Below, piece after piece: positions 1-11,514 of a stretch of 64,000 nucleotides of DNA. The position numbers and the translations under genes are program-made. Position 1 is the stretch's first letter. Every line of letters begins with the position of its first letter. The notes under the pieces are model-generated. The model saw only the letters and a program-made list of their open reading frames with translations. It was not told the origin of the DNA and did not search any database. The DNA lies in NCBI GenBank assembly GCA_033182465.1, contig CP137320.1, positions 2,604,001-2,668,000 on the forward strand. The letters run 5' to 3'. Origin of the DNA: Sanghuangporus weigelae (taxonomy: Eukaryota > Basidiomycota > Agaricomycetes > Hymenochaetales > Hymenochaetaceae).

Positions 1-665
1 ACCGATTCGGAAACCTCTTTGCAGTTAGTAGCCCCCTGGTTAATTTTATTTGGTTATTTGGCGTATACAACACGAGATATAATTGCGAAAGATCTTGGAA
101 TATTACAATAATATTGGTTATAAGTGAGAAATTGGATCTGTTACATAAGGGCCACTTCGAAGAGAAAATCCGTTGTCCGACCCCGACACATGAAATATTC
201 ATTACATAATTATACCACAAAATGCCGCCTTGGGAATTCAAGTAAGTTTCGTTCAACTCCTCACAAACAAGACAAAAATCCAGGCTGGGCTGGGACTCGA
301 GCATATAAATAGGAGAACGATCACTAGTACTCATGATGTCATTTAAAGCTGAACGAGGCATGCAAAAAAGTGTTTGTTGTCAGCACTAATCACTTGCTTG
401 ACAATTCTTATTTTGAAGACAGTATGTCTAACCTGTTCTGTTGACGGTGCGTAGATCAAATACGATGCATGGTATCAAGGTATCCTAACATACACGAATG
501 AGTGACCCGGTAAAGGTGATGTGCTGTGTTCCGAGTTTCGTCGCTATAATACAACCCTGGGTTGCTCATTCACATTGAGAACACGGCGATACGCCATCAA
601 GCTATCAATATCCAGTTCGCATTAATGTACAGCTCAATTAACTTGCTCCGAAACATGAAGAAAAC
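1..665. other. intergenic, no supported gene
   Basis: No reading frame here shows family resemblance or a convincing exon chain. The only open frames are short and lack compositional support. The right part lies just downstream of the Dlt1-like gene, so it may hold its 3' UTR. Confidence 0.5.
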
Positions 666-1595
666 TCACATATGCACCATAGCGTTTCCCGCCTCGATCG
701 CCGCTTCGAATTCTGGCTGGGTCATTTCAGCCGAACTGTATCGCGCTTTCTCAACCGCATCGGTGAACGTCTCAAAGTAGGTTTCTCCATCTGTATCAGC
801 AGATATGAGTGGTGCGATGTGCCGTAGATGACGCGCTAAGGGGACGTGAGGAGATAGGGGTGGCATGGAGGGAATCACTGCGCGCGCAACAGCATCTACA
901 AGAGCAGGTTTAGTCCTGCATATGGGGATAAAAGAATTCGAAATGAGAAGCACAGACCAACTGGAGCGACGAGATCTAGGATCGCAGTACGGAAGCGTAC
1001 ACCTTCGTATTTAGTTCCTGAGAAATTCCTGGTTAGACGCTTGTTAGTCTCGTACATAAAGGAACTGACCAGGCGAGCCCCAGCCATTCCGGCTTTCAAC
1101 TTTCGGCAGAGAAGAATAAACAATGGCGGAGGCGCGAAGAAGCTCTTCTTCTATGAAGAGATGAACCGTCTGTAAGACTTGTTTATAACAGTTTCAGTAC
1201 GTGTCGTACGGATTTCTGCGCACCTTCGGCAAGTCTCCCTTTCCGACAGCAATCCGACCTTTTGGTATTCGTGCGAGCTGAAGACGAACAGACAGCCGTC
1301 GCTTTAAGCATAGCAGCAGAGATGCCACAAGCTATCCAAACTCAGCAATCAGCTTTAAAATAGGGTGTCAAAGGGGTGGAATGATACATACAACGAAGAC
1401 ATAAGCAGCGCCAATAACAAACGCGTCGATATTTCCAGTCCAATTTCGACTGGGAGACGTCCGAATGGCTTGAGAAAGGAGGAAAACGGCCGAGATAAGA
1501 AGCAGGAAGGCGACGACGAGGACGATGACGAAGTAGGAGAGACGAGCGAAGGCTGAGATGGTCAGACGGAGACGCATCTTCGGGAGAATCAGCAT
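666..1595 (-). CDS. Dlt1-like (defect at low temperature) membrane protein
   Basis: Five exons are inferred: 1595-1392, 1331-1224, 1169-1070, 1017 to about 929, then about 890 to 666. The N-terminus is a membrane segment followed by F-R-T-S-P-S-R-N-W and a second segment (I-G-A-A-Y-V-F-V / L-V-A-S-L-L-L-C) ending in a basic K-R-R-L. Then come R-I-P-K-G, an acidic E-E-E-L-L-R-A and the G-T-K-Y-E-G-V-R-F block. This order is that of the fungal Dlt1 family, two-TM proteins of unknown biochemistry linked to growth in the cold. The first three introns keep frame exactly. The fourth would be only about 38 nt and is the weak point. The start may be the second Met at 1577, which fits the family better. 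The C-terminus either stops at 666 or splices at a GTGAGT just before the stop. Confidence 0.75.
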
Positions 1596-2057
1596 GATTG
1601 AACGTCCGTATACTCAGACTCCCGGTCTGAGTTCTGTAGTCAGCACTCGGTCATGTCATGCATTAAGAGCTTGAGATGCATCCAAGCGCAGTCTGTTGAG
1701 ATATGAGTTGAAATTTTATAATAAGTGTAAGTAAATATGTGCCCTGACACCTCAACAATATCGGGCCACGTGACTGCACTCTCTTGTGTTTGATTGAAAA
1801 GTTCACCTTTCTCGCGTGTCCAATATCACGGATTGTATTCGAGAAGCGTATTTCATTGGACGTTTCGTCGATATCCTCTCATCAAAACATGAATAAGGTT
1901 AGTCCAAACATTCGACCGAACCCGACGTTCATCTGCTATGTTAGTGACGTGGGTATTAGGATAATACAGTTCAAGTCGGAAGTGCGATACATGAACGACA
2001 TATGATATCAAACGGGAAGTGTGTCGCTAGGTACTGGCATCCGTTTTTTTTTTCTGG
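1596..2057. other. intergenic between tail-to-head minus-strand genes
   Basis: About 460 bases containing the 5' flank of the Dlt1-like gene and the 3' flank of the next gene. A poly-T run near 2043-2052 lies just past the neighbour's stop codon. No gene is supported. Confidence 0.5.
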
Positions 2058-4054
2058 CTACTGTCGTCCCCTTCCACTGAGTTTTGGTCGTGGCCCCCTC
2101 GATCTATCGGCGTCATAGAAAACGTCTTCCTCTTGCCTAATCTTTTCTGTGATCCCTTCCTTCACTTTTACCCCGAACTCCCGAGCTACTTCTTCCATGA
2201 GCTCGATGACAATCGAAGATCTCCTCCGTTCCTGGGCAATCTCGAAAGTCTTGCCAAGTATTGTATCCCAGAGAAGATGGGCGTAGTCGTCCATGGCTTT
2301 AAACTCCATCCTGGAATTATGGGTTTAGCGGTGATAACGTGCCATGAAAAAGGAAACGCGTACTTGTATGGGAACCGAAGGAACTCAACCAACTCGCTGA
2401 TGCTGAAATGACTTTTGACACCTGCCGCTCCGACCTCCGGTACGACAATGTAATGCATGATGTCGCACCATATTCGCTGCTGGACTTGCGGCCTTTCATC
2501 ACTATTGGCTCTAATTGCCGAAACTGCCGCCAGTGCTCTCAGTGGATCGCAAAATAGGAGCTCTTCAATGAGCTCAAACCAAATTGCCTTCACCGTTCCT
2601 TCAAAGTGCTCGTATATATCACGCCTTTCCAAAAGCTTTAGGAGAATCATCTCCGCCACTGTGGTTCGAGCCGAGAGCTCTAGTTTGTCCATCGTGACCA
2701 GCCATAGCTGTTTCGCGGCCTGGATTGCATGAAAGAGTGGGATATCCATACCACGCTTCCCGTGCTTATTCCTGCTTCCAAGGATAAGTTTTGCATGGGC
2801 ATCACAGATGACTTCGATAGCGTCTTCTATGTCGCCATATGTGCGCAAAAGGACACGCCACATTTCTATGGATTGCCACTGTAACGAAAGCATGCGTGAG
2901 GTCCCCGAGTATACAATTGAGATGCGACGAACCGTCAGTTTCATTTTACCCCGAGGCGCATTGTTTATCTCGGTGCGCACGACCAGGTACCATGCTGAGG
3001 CAAGGAAATCCCAGGCGGCGTTGATCTCACGTAAAGAAAGAGTCCGCAGTGCATGTCGCTTATTTGAAACCTCCGAAAAGTTCTCGCTCTTTGCATCGTT
3101 AATAAGGGCGTCTACCTTGAAGAAATTGTCAGGAGTAAGACTGCTCGGAGTATCTGGCCAATCATCGAGACCACATATAAGTAGTCGATGGAGAAGTTTA
3201 AGACTAGATGGCCATGATTGATCATCCTGTTGCCGCTCGATTAGAGTGAGGACTGTCATGGATGCCAATTTGGCTTCGTGAAACTCGCATCCATCCGTCT
3301 TGGCGGGACGCATGCTACCGAGAAGGAAGGACAAGAGCTCCGGCACTTTGTCCACATTGAAATGTGGCCCAACGATGGCGAGTGCATTCCACCAGGTGGT
3401 GGAGGCAGTCAATCCCCACATAATTATACGTGAGAATGACCATAGTAGGCATTGTGCTGTTAGAAAGCGAAGCTTGTCTAACCTTGAGGAATGGCGGTTC
3501 GGAATACAATTGAAGATCCGGTGCAACAGCTTGAGGCTTTTGGGTCGCGTAAATACGAGTGGCCCCGCGAGGACGAAAAGAGCTGATAGTACGTAAAGAG
3601 TCTCCTCCAGCTCTTTGTTTGAGTGCGAGGCGACGGCGCGATGCAACACGTTGAAGATGCTCGTAGTGCGCCTTTCATATCTAGCTTCATGCTTACCGAA
3701 ACATTTACCGACCGTTATGAGTGCGATCTTGTGGTGAAAAGGGGAGCGTTCCTTTGATTCTAGTTCTCGTTCAGCGATGTATCGAGCCACGACAGCCAAG
3801 CTGTCACCAAAGGTCCGGAGCTGGGCGAATTGTTCCGACTCGAACGCACTAGTCAATTCGTCCATGAGACGGTGTTCCCGTCTCATCTTTTTGAAAATCG
3901 GAAATCTTTCGGCCTCATTGTAATGTAACGCAATACTCTTCGTTGTCGGAGTAACGCAGGGTATTTTTGGCTCGTCCGTATTGTCCGGTGTCTCGTTTAT
4001 TGATCGAACCGTTTCCTTTGTTTGATCAAATGTCGTCGTGGGGTCCGTGGCCAT
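2058..4054 (-). CDS. unrecognised conserved-looking helical protein
   Basis: Two exons, 4054-2364 and 2310-2058, separated by a 53-nt GT-AG intron, give about 648 residues. The reading frame is open much further upstream, but the Met at 4054 (M-A-T-D-P) is preferred because the preceding stretch is hydrophobic, low-grade sequence inside the likely 5' UTR. The protein is leucine-rich and apparently all helical, with a charged, lysine/arginine-containing C-terminus (residues about 600-648). It could be a helical-repeat (ARM/HEAT-like) scaffold, but I see no diagnostic motif and name no function. Codon use and the lack of stops over nearly 2 kb make it a real gene. Confidence 0.8.
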
Positions 4055-4270
4055 AGAGTTTGACGAGAAAAGAGGAGAAAAGGAGAGCAGGAGAGAGATT
4101 TTCAGGAAATTATTGAAAGCTGAAGTGAATTCTACTGTAAGAACCACTTCTGTTCCTCATAAAGCGTCAGTCGGAGTTCTAAATCTAAATTTGTAGCCAC
4201 CACAAAGAAATCTCACACAGCCACGCACGTGTCAATGCACGTGAGTCTCATCGACGCGCTCGTGAATTTT

Positions 4271-4667
4271 TCACTTACGACCGAATTTCTCATCTGTTTC
4301 CCAGGATTCTCTGAATCTAGCTATGAATGCCACTTGCTTCTCTTCCAAGTAGCGAACTATTCAGCACCCAGTCAAACTTCTTCTCGGGGAATGATCTACT
4401 TTCTGTTTTTCAAAAAATGCTTGAAATTGCCACAGGAATACTTGTCCTTCCGAGTCGAGACGCTTTCTTTGCTTCAAGTTGGTCAAACTGGCTCAGCCGA
4501 AGGGCTAGTGCGGCTCTCGATCCGAAATTGGGAGAAACCTTTTTGTATTGTAGACTTGATGTCTGCTTCGGCTCCGTCCGGTCCCTCATCTCGGGCGTGG
4601 CGGGCACCTCAAATGGGCTGGGCTGAGAGAATGATGAAGAGACGACGACTTTTCTGCTTTTGTGCAT
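4271..4667 (-). CDS. possible small two-exon protein, 103 aa
   Basis: Exon 1 (4667-4442) and exon 2 (4356-4271) join through an 85-nt GT-AG intron and leave a clean 103-residue frame. The N-terminal part is serine/proline-rich; the rest is charged and helical (L-R-L-S-Q-F-D-Q-L-E-A-K-K, then Y-L-E-E-K-Q-V-A-F-I-A-R-F-R-E-S-W). The second exon looks coding although it is too short to stand out alone. The family is not recognised. It lies head-to-head with the 648-residue gene, on the same strand, about 220 bases upstream of that gene's start. Confidence 0.4.
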
Positions 4668-5617
4668 GCTGACTTCGGCTCGCTGTGCCAGTCTTGTACG
4701 TGGGCTTGTGTACTTACCATGTGCTCTCACTATTGGCCAATCTCCCGGCCACGTCAGGCATGCCTATCATGGCATTAAAACGGTGGAGACGGTGCGAGTC
4801 TTCCGCAGTTTTCGCCTCCTTGTGGCAACAGTCGGCTGAGAATTAGCAATTTGGCAGCACGAAACCGCTTGGCTTTTCTGCTATGAAATTGGGTTGGTTA
4901 TGTCCCGGTCTCGGACGGTCTTCACTGATGTACATGCACTAATGATAGTTTCTCAAGGACGAAGAATATCATAAATCAGACTTGAGCTGTGATGAACTTG
5001 ACAGTGATGATGATGATGATGATGATGCTCCAATTCCAATAGAAAGGAACTCACAATTGGAAGACTAAAGGGAAGAGAAAAATTCCGGAATTTGAACTAA
5101 TGTGCATTGTCCCAGCAGCCATTTTCAGGGCTTTTTTTAAGGAGAGGGGCGGCGCTACATTGCACAAGGCCAAAGATGCCTTCAAGGTCCGAACTGGGCA
5201 TAAGCAAGGTGCGTTTACTTATTGTTTCTACCTCGAAGGATTTGTTCTAACTTTTGCACGTGTTCCCCTCGTTTGACGCTTCTCATTCATTCGATAGAAA
5301 CAACAACAGGACTACATGCTGCGGGTTATAACAGATGTGGCTGAAGGGCACGGCTTCCATCGGATAGCGATAACAATAGTGAACGGCCTCGTTATCCAAA
5401 TTAGGTAACGAGATCGGCGTTTACAACGCGCTCCCACGCGAGAAAGCATCCCTAATGGTTGTCCTTGTACTTCCTTGACGCCAGTCTCCCCTGGTCTATC
5501 CGTGCTTTAAATACTGCGAACTACCAACATGATGAGAGCTCCAGTCAGCCTCTCCATATTTCCTGGAGTCTGTTCGCCTTTCGACTTTCTTCCACTATTC
5601 TTCAGTTTTCCTTCGCG
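4668..5617. other. gene-free stretch with a (TGA)n microsatellite
   Basis: No exon chain is supported. A TGA trinucleotide repeat of about eight units runs from about 5005 to 5027. In one plus-strand frame it would encode an aspartate run ending in a stop soon after, but nothing around it resembles a gene. The right end is the promoter region of the DUF7330 gene. Confidence 0.5.
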
Positions 5618-6430
5618 ATGATGTCTCCAATATTCCGCCAAAGGCACCAAGAGCTTGCTCTCAATGAAAAGCCCAGTAACGGAAGCATGATCAGCGTGGG
5701 TACATATTTCCTCGTACTTATCCTTTGTGATTTCTGAAAAGCGCTCAGTTACAGGAAGACCCACTTATTGGCCCTCACAAAATCTCTTATCGCCCCGGCC
5801 AGACTTGGGACTTCGAGGGATGCACAGGAAATGCTCCTATCGACATCGACCTTGTTATGCCTCCTCATCGTCCCAGAATGCAGCCGGAAAATCATCGTAC
5901 GAGCCTGTTTCTGAGCAGCGAAACGGGTCCGATCCGAGCAAAAATTGTATGTGGATTCCAGTCTCTGTATAATACCGAATCACTGACGTACGTTCCTACA
6001 GTGTCGGCATGCATTGAATCGATCATTCAACCTCATCGTAACGGGTGGTATCCGTACAGACGTGCTGGTCTGGGTCCCCTCTAATTTCTCGGGCTATATC
6101 ACCGTCTCTGGAACAAATGCCTCTTTTTCACCTTCATTCGTTGAGCAAGTCATGCCGAACGCACGCCTTAATCACAGTATTCCTCGCGGATGGTGTGGTG
6201 ATGAGATAGCCATTGAGACTGGAGGACGCGTAGCATTTTGCGTGTGGGACGTGCTTACTCGAAGAGCTGAGTCGGAGAAAGTGCTCGCGGCGTCACAGCA
6301 ACGGCAAAAACGCGACGTGTGGCGTCGGATGTTTGGTGGTGCGAATTCGGGAGCGGTTGTCCCGGCGGGAAAAGGACACCGTCCGCAGACCGCCAAGATG
6401 TGGGATTGGGACTTTCTCATAGAGGACTGA
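5618..6430 (+). CDS. DUF7330-type fungal protein
   Basis: Three exons, 5618-5695, 5749-5946 and 6002-6430, give about 235 residues. The middle exon reads L-I-G-P-H-K-I-S-Y-R-P-G and S-S-E-T-G-P-I-R-A-K-I. The third has the beta-rich pattern T-G-G-I-R-T-D-V-L-V-W-V-P-S followed by I-T-V-S-G and D-E-I-A-I-E-T-G-G-R-V-A-F. This layout, an adhesin-like repeated beta segment, is that of the DUF7330 domain common in Agaricomycetes, whose function is unknown. The second intron (5947-6001) has a textbook CTGAC branch site. The first intron could end at 5748 or 5754, changing the protein by two residues. There is no clear signal peptide. Confidence 0.7.
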
Positions 6431-6683
6431 CTTCTCTTTGGCCGATGATATGACTTTTCGTTTTCAGAATATGAATTTTATCCCGGCTAACAGTGCCAAT
6501 TGGATTATTTCGACGTTCATATGAAAATCACGGTTTGTTGACGTTTCCGTTCTTATGTATCTCTCATTACTGTAGCGATAGCATTATTCATTTCATATTT
6601 TTTATATGCCGAATAGAACAATACATGCCTATATTGTACCCCATGACGATCAGACAAGGAAAGAAAAACAAGACAAAGGGCAA

Positions 6684-7967
6684 CTATCGTTTCTTCATCT
6701 TCCTTTTTAGGCTCTTCTTTAAGGCAGTCTGATCCTTTTCAAACCTGCTTTTCTTCCTCTTCGGACCGGAATCACCTTCAATATCCTCCTGAGTCCTCGT
6801 CCTTGCCCTGCTCAACACGTCGGCTTTCTTCCCTCTTTGACGTAATTCTTCGTAGCCATCGCCAACGATACTCTCCTTTCGTCTGTCAACACTTTTCAGT
6901 ACGTCAGCGAACTCGTCATCGAGCCCGTAGCCTCGTCGTCCACGGCCCCGCACACCGGGAGCAAGGTCAGCACCAGTCCCACCCAATGCAATAGCTTCTT
7001 CGTCTCGTTTCCTTCGCTTTGCCTCGCTCTTCTTCATAACCAATCGGGTGAAGTTCTCTTCTTCGAACTCCGCCATGCGAGCGAGCTCCTTTGCGCGTGC
7101 AGACTGTAATGTAGGTATATTGCCTAAACCAGACGACGACTCGACGTGAGGATTCAGGTAAGATAGTTGTGAGAGTGCGCTCGGAGCCGGTGGTGGTTTG
7201 CGAGCCTTGTTTTTCCGAGAGACGGAAGAATCTTCGGTATAGGGCACCGGAGCAAGTTTGGGTGGGCGGTAGATCCCTGTACGGGACTCTTCTTCTTCCG
7301 ATCCTGATTCTGCTGAGTCTGATACGTCAGAGCCCGTGTCCACCCCATCTTGATTCATCAGGTTTTGTGGATTCGGGCGGAATACAAGGGGGTCTGTAGT
7401 GATAGAAGTAATCGTCAGATAGTACATTTTCTCAAGTAGGTCAGTAATACAATATGTACCATTCACGATATTCTTCTCCCCTTCTTGTGGTTCTTCCTCT
7501 GCCAAACGCACGAGCTTCTCAATCTGGTACCTCATCTTACTCTCTAATGCCTCCACTTTCTCGAATACGATCCTGTTCTCGACCATTGAATCCACGAGGT
7601 CGCCGGCTCTTGCGCCTCTTGGTTCTCGCTCGTTTGAGCTGAAAGGCTTCTGTTTAGCTTGAGAATCTGACGTGCAGTCTGTTAATGTGTGTCCAAGGAC
7701 CCGATGAGCAGAGAGGAGAACGAGCGCTTGGCAATAGGAAAGCATGAGATGGTGTTTGAGAGAGAGAAGTGATATTCCATCCTTCGTGTCTGTATCCAGT
7801 CTTTGACGTTTCTATCAGAATCGAGCGTATGGCGAACTGAAGAATAAGACATACTGTGTCGAGATTTTCTTGATAGTTTCTCGCGTTGTGGAAACACTCG
7901 AAGTCATCGCTCCCACAAGATCCCGGAACTCTTTGGTTTCCACCACAGTCACATTACCCTCCGTCAT
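6684..7967 (-). CDS. neuroguidin/Lcp5-like (Sas10/C1D family) ribosome biogenesis factor
   Basis: Exons 7967-7855 and 7800-6684 give 409 residues. The N-terminal Sas10/C1D domain (about residues 1-130) includes D-T-K-D-G-I-S-L-L-S-L-K-H-H, the helix L-S-Y-C-Q-A-L-V-L-L-S-A-H-R, and E-N-R-I-V-F-E-K-V-E-A-L-E with M-R-Y-Q-I-E-K-L-V. Next come an acidic serine stretch, Y-R-P-P-K-L-A-P-V-P-Y and a basic coiled C-terminus rich in K/R. In yeast, Lcp5 is an SSU-processome component acting in the nucleolus on early 18S rRNA cleavages; human neuroguidin is the homologue. The C-terminal K-R-K-K and K-R-K-M-K-K-R clusters fit nucleolar targeting. The intron acceptor at 7801 is the only one keeping the family frame. 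Confidence 0.85.
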
Positions 7968-8677
7968 GATTGAAAGCTTTTGAGATGGTCTACAAATCAT
8001 GAAAAGAAAGTCGATCAGTTTCAGTTTACACCGCTGGACCAATGGATCAAAGAAGATCGGAAAAGTTCAGTTAACGGTTTTCTAGGCCGCCGCCCGTGAA
8101 AAGGCGTAGTGCAGTGGCATCAAAGTCTTGAACTCAGAGCCCAGTGCGTTTCGTCCTTAGATGTATTGCTCAGAACTACTTACATGGATGAATAGAATTA
8201 AGAGGAAAAGTCGAGGTGGAAATTTTGTTTTGAGCATTATGTAATGTATTTACGGAACCAATTAGCTCTTCCCACGAATACAAAATCGGCGCCCATGCTC
8301 CGTTGAACAAACAATGACGACCGACATACGCTGAGTTCGACAACAAAGGAGTTCCTGTTTTCTTTATTCATTCTTTATTCCCAAACTCTTGCAAGGATAC
8401 TGCTATATCACTTGAAGCGACGGGGCACGACTCCAGCTTCGTGCGGTGTAGCGCACTGCATCCAGGCTTCCGATTCTCTCATATACACATCTCACTAGGC
8501 GAACGTACCGGTACGCGCATGTCCAGTGCTGCCGCCAAGCGGTTCTCGACTGACTGCTCAGCTTTATCTTCTGTTCTTTCTTGGTCATCTCTCTTTCATC
8601 GTCTACTTTCCTCATCTCGCAAGGTGACCACCTTTATCTGCCAGTACTCAAAGGCGTAAACACTAGAGGAACAACCC
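7968..8677. other. divergent intergenic region
   Basis: Shared upstream region of the Lcp5-like gene (-) and the T5orf172-type gene (+). It is rich in C/T on the plus strand towards 8570-8620, as is usual upstream of fungal starts. Short open frames on both strands show no family signal. Confidence 0.5.
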
Positions 8678-10557
8678 ATGCCTCATCTCTTCAGCCTATT
8701 CAAGAAACACGAGACTCCGGGAAGCAGCGCAAGTAATAGACATGATGGCAAGAAGCTCTATAAAGTGTCGCCTCCACCCGTTCCAGACAAGGACGAACTG
8801 GTTGGCAAGCTACAGGGCCTCAGTTTGGATGGCCAGAAAGGTAAAGATCCCAGAGCTGAGTTTGTTGGAGGATTCAAGTACGTACATACATTTCTACCTC
8901 ACAAAACATCTGCTCAATGTGCACTCGTCCTATCTCAGACATGGGCCAGCTAACCCTGATGCTGGACGAACCGCGACGGGTCCGTCAACGTCTGCGTTTC
9001 CGAATCCAGAAGTCCGGACTTCTGCTACCTCCTCTTCCTTTGCTCCTGGCCCGCTACCATCTCCTCCGCTGAAGATGCCTTTCCCAGTACCTCTTCATTA
9101 TGAACCTTCGCGAACGATGCAATTTGCGCTATCTGCAGATTCGACTAGTCCGACATACCTTGAACTTGAGCCTGATCCGTCAGGACCTAAGAAGCCGCCT
9201 AAACCTCCCAAGATCGTTGCAAGACCTCATTCTGATGAACCAAAGACAACCGGTCATCTTGCTGCATCTCCAGCGTACTTGGACATTCCGCGTCCGGTGT
9301 CTTCGCCGCCGATGACTCCTACAGCTTCCAAGACTTCATCTTCTGGAAGAAGCACTCCGGCTAAAGGCGGGGACGAGCGTACCCAGTGCTCTGGTACTAC
9401 AAAGAAGAGTGAACGGTGCACAAGGCAGGTGAAGGTGGACCCTCCGTTGAGTGTGGTTATTCCGGACTTACCGGTGGAGAGGTACTGTTACCAGCATAGA
9501 AAGGAGGTGAATTCCCAGACGGGTTTCTATTCAAGACGTACGAAGGACTGGGTTGACTTCTCCAGTAAGTCTCTATTCGACACTTGTTTTACCTCCAAAT
9601 CGTTGACTGTCGACGGATAGAGTATATTCCCGAGTATTTGCATCCAGATACCCAAGCTGCTTTACGAATAGAGATGGAAAAACCACCGTCTCAGAGTGAT
9701 GAGCCGGGCTTCATATACTGCTTTGAAATTCGGGGTGCGTGCACATCATATTCTTTCCCGTGTCCAAGCGTTTCGAACTTTCTTTTCCGGTGATGCGCCA
9801 TTTCTGCGGTCTGGTGGTTAGATCCGGACACTCCATTCATGATACGTTTGAAGATTGGTCGGACCGTTGATTTGATAAAGCGATTGAACGAGTGGCAGAG
9901 GGAATGCGAATCTAAAGAACAGATAGTTCGTGGCTGGTGGCCTGGGAGCATTATGGACAAAACATTCGAGACTAGTCTGCTGAAAGGACGCGTGCAGTCG
10001 GGCCCGAAGGGCGCAAATTGCCATAAGTTAGAGAGGCTCGTACATCTTGAGCTCGCGGATCTAGTAGTGCATGCTCCGTACTTGAACAGAAATTTCCCGA
10101 ATGTTTCATCGGAGATGGCGGGGGAAGAGGGCACATCGGACACGCCCCGCTCAAAGCCGGGTACACCATCGAAAAATGGGAAACGCGGTGGCGGAGGAGC
10201 ATCGTCAACAGCGCTCAACAGCCTTCAACAGGGAAATGACCCTTGTCCAGATTGTAAGTGTCTCAGCGCAATTTACTGGATTTCGTTCTTCATTTGCATT
10301 CTTTCATGCGTACCCTGCCATCTGACCACTTGCATTCCTATGTCATTGCTGCGCGGGATTGCTCTTGTGACGTGCTGCCCCAATATCCACTATGCGTGAT
10401 TGCCAATCATCATGCCGATTTCATAGGTGGTAAATTCCACAAGGAGATATTCCCTTTCACTCGACCTGAAGATGGGCCGTACCGAGAAGAAGAGTGGGAG
10501 AAACTCGTGAAACCGGTCATTGAAAAATGGGGTTGGTTTGTTGAGACACTGGCGTAG
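8678..10557 (+). CDS. T5orf172 / GIY-YIG-like domain protein, copy A
   Basis: Five exons: 8678-8877, 8939-9564, 9621-9734, 9822-10253 and 10427-10557; 500 residues. The N-terminal half is proline/serine-rich and disordered. At about residue 210 a cysteine/histidine module starts (Q-C-S-G-T-T-K-K-S-E-R-C ... Y-C-Y-Q-H). The C-terminal core carries G-F-I-Y (GIY-like), R-L-K-I-G-R-T (YIG-like), K-R-L-N-E-W (candidate catalytic Arg), G-W-W-P-G, and L-E-R-L-V-H-L-E-L-A-D-L (candidate Glu). It ends K-E-I-F-P-F ... W-G-W-F. This matches the T5orf172 (Mug113-like) domain, a branch of the GIY-YIG nuclease superfamily. Intron phases in the core match those of the four-gene array at 29.5-38 kb. The target is unknown. 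Confidence 0.8.
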
Positions 10558-10974
10558 GATATCTCTTCAATCTTCACTTTTCTCATCGGATCCGGACAGA
10601 ACAGAACTTTCTTTCGATTTTGATTTTGCTATGCAATTTGCTATCATCTTGTTTGGATTGGACACCGGAAGGCGCGCGGCATGGACAATTCGGAGATGCT
10701 GTGCGGTACGGTACGCATCACACCACTTGATGGCGAATCTTCATTGTGCCTGCTCTTAGAGGGAAATCTGCGTGACCGTGCTCGTGCTGCCCGCACCGCA
10801 CCAGTGCCTTCTATTCGCCGTCGGACTCCTCGGTAACAGCCTTCCTCGACTCGGACTCTCCGCTCAGCCTCTCCCTTCTTTCCGCCCAAGTTTTCATTGT
10901 CTTACATGTTTCTCTTTTCCTCAATGCATCTCGCAAAGGTATTTAATTTTGTAATGTTCCTCCGTTACCATTGT

Positions 10975-11016
10975 CGTCTTCTATTGTATTATAATCGTCT
11001 TCTATTGTATTATAAC
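10975..11016. repeat. 21-bp tandem duplication, two units
   Basis: Units 10975-10995 and 10996-11016 differ only at the last base. The unit is AT-rich and starts cgtcttctattg. It is non-coding. Confidence 0.85.
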
Positions 11017-11368
11017 AGTAGTGAAAAATACTGGATTAGGAAAGGGATTTTTGTATGCAAAGGAGTCTGTATCCAAGGAGACATGGGCTCGCAGACAAAG
11101 AAAAAGTTTTCATCGGAGTCAAGTGCGCTGGTAAGGGGGTGATTGGGCCTTGCTAGAGCCCTCAACCATTGTTGTGGTCCAGAGGCGCGGGGAAGGCGCT
11201 GTTTGTCGGTCCCTTTAGGGCAGTGAGTTGGATTATATAATCATATTGGTTGATTCGAATCTTCTTCCACCAAACCATCACCTGAACCCAAATGGGCCCG
11301 CTTTTGTTCTTTTGCAATTCCGATTGCTTGTGCATCGCTCTGAGAATGGAGACTGGATCAGAAAAAAG

Positions 11369-11375
11369 TATAAAA
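11369..11375 (+). promoter_or_regulatory. TATA box of the cupredoxin gene
   Basis: TATAAAA lies about 145 bases before the ATG at 11515, leaving room for a 5' UTR. Strong TATA boxes also precede the esterase and GH88 genes in this window. Confidence 0.5.
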
Positions 11376-11514
11376 GATGGGATGTACAGGGGGCGTTATT
11401 GCCGCGCTCCGTACTTATTCCCGTCTCTCTCTTCTTCGTGGGCTGTTGTTGTTCTCTATATATTTTGAAGGACTTAGAACTATACCACCTCCAGTAATAA
11501 TTCGATACCTCGAC

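Larger units (their letters stand above)
10558..11514. other. intergenic with a 21-bp tandem duplication
   Basis: 3' flank of copy A and 5' flank of the cupredoxin gene. No gene is supported. It contains a perfect-to-near-perfect 21-bp direct repeat (see separate entry) and a TATA box at 11369. Confidence 0.5.

Noticed and set aside
9691-10218. Long antisense frames across copy A exon 4
   Set aside because: They mirror the codon structure of the plus-strand gene and carry no family signal.
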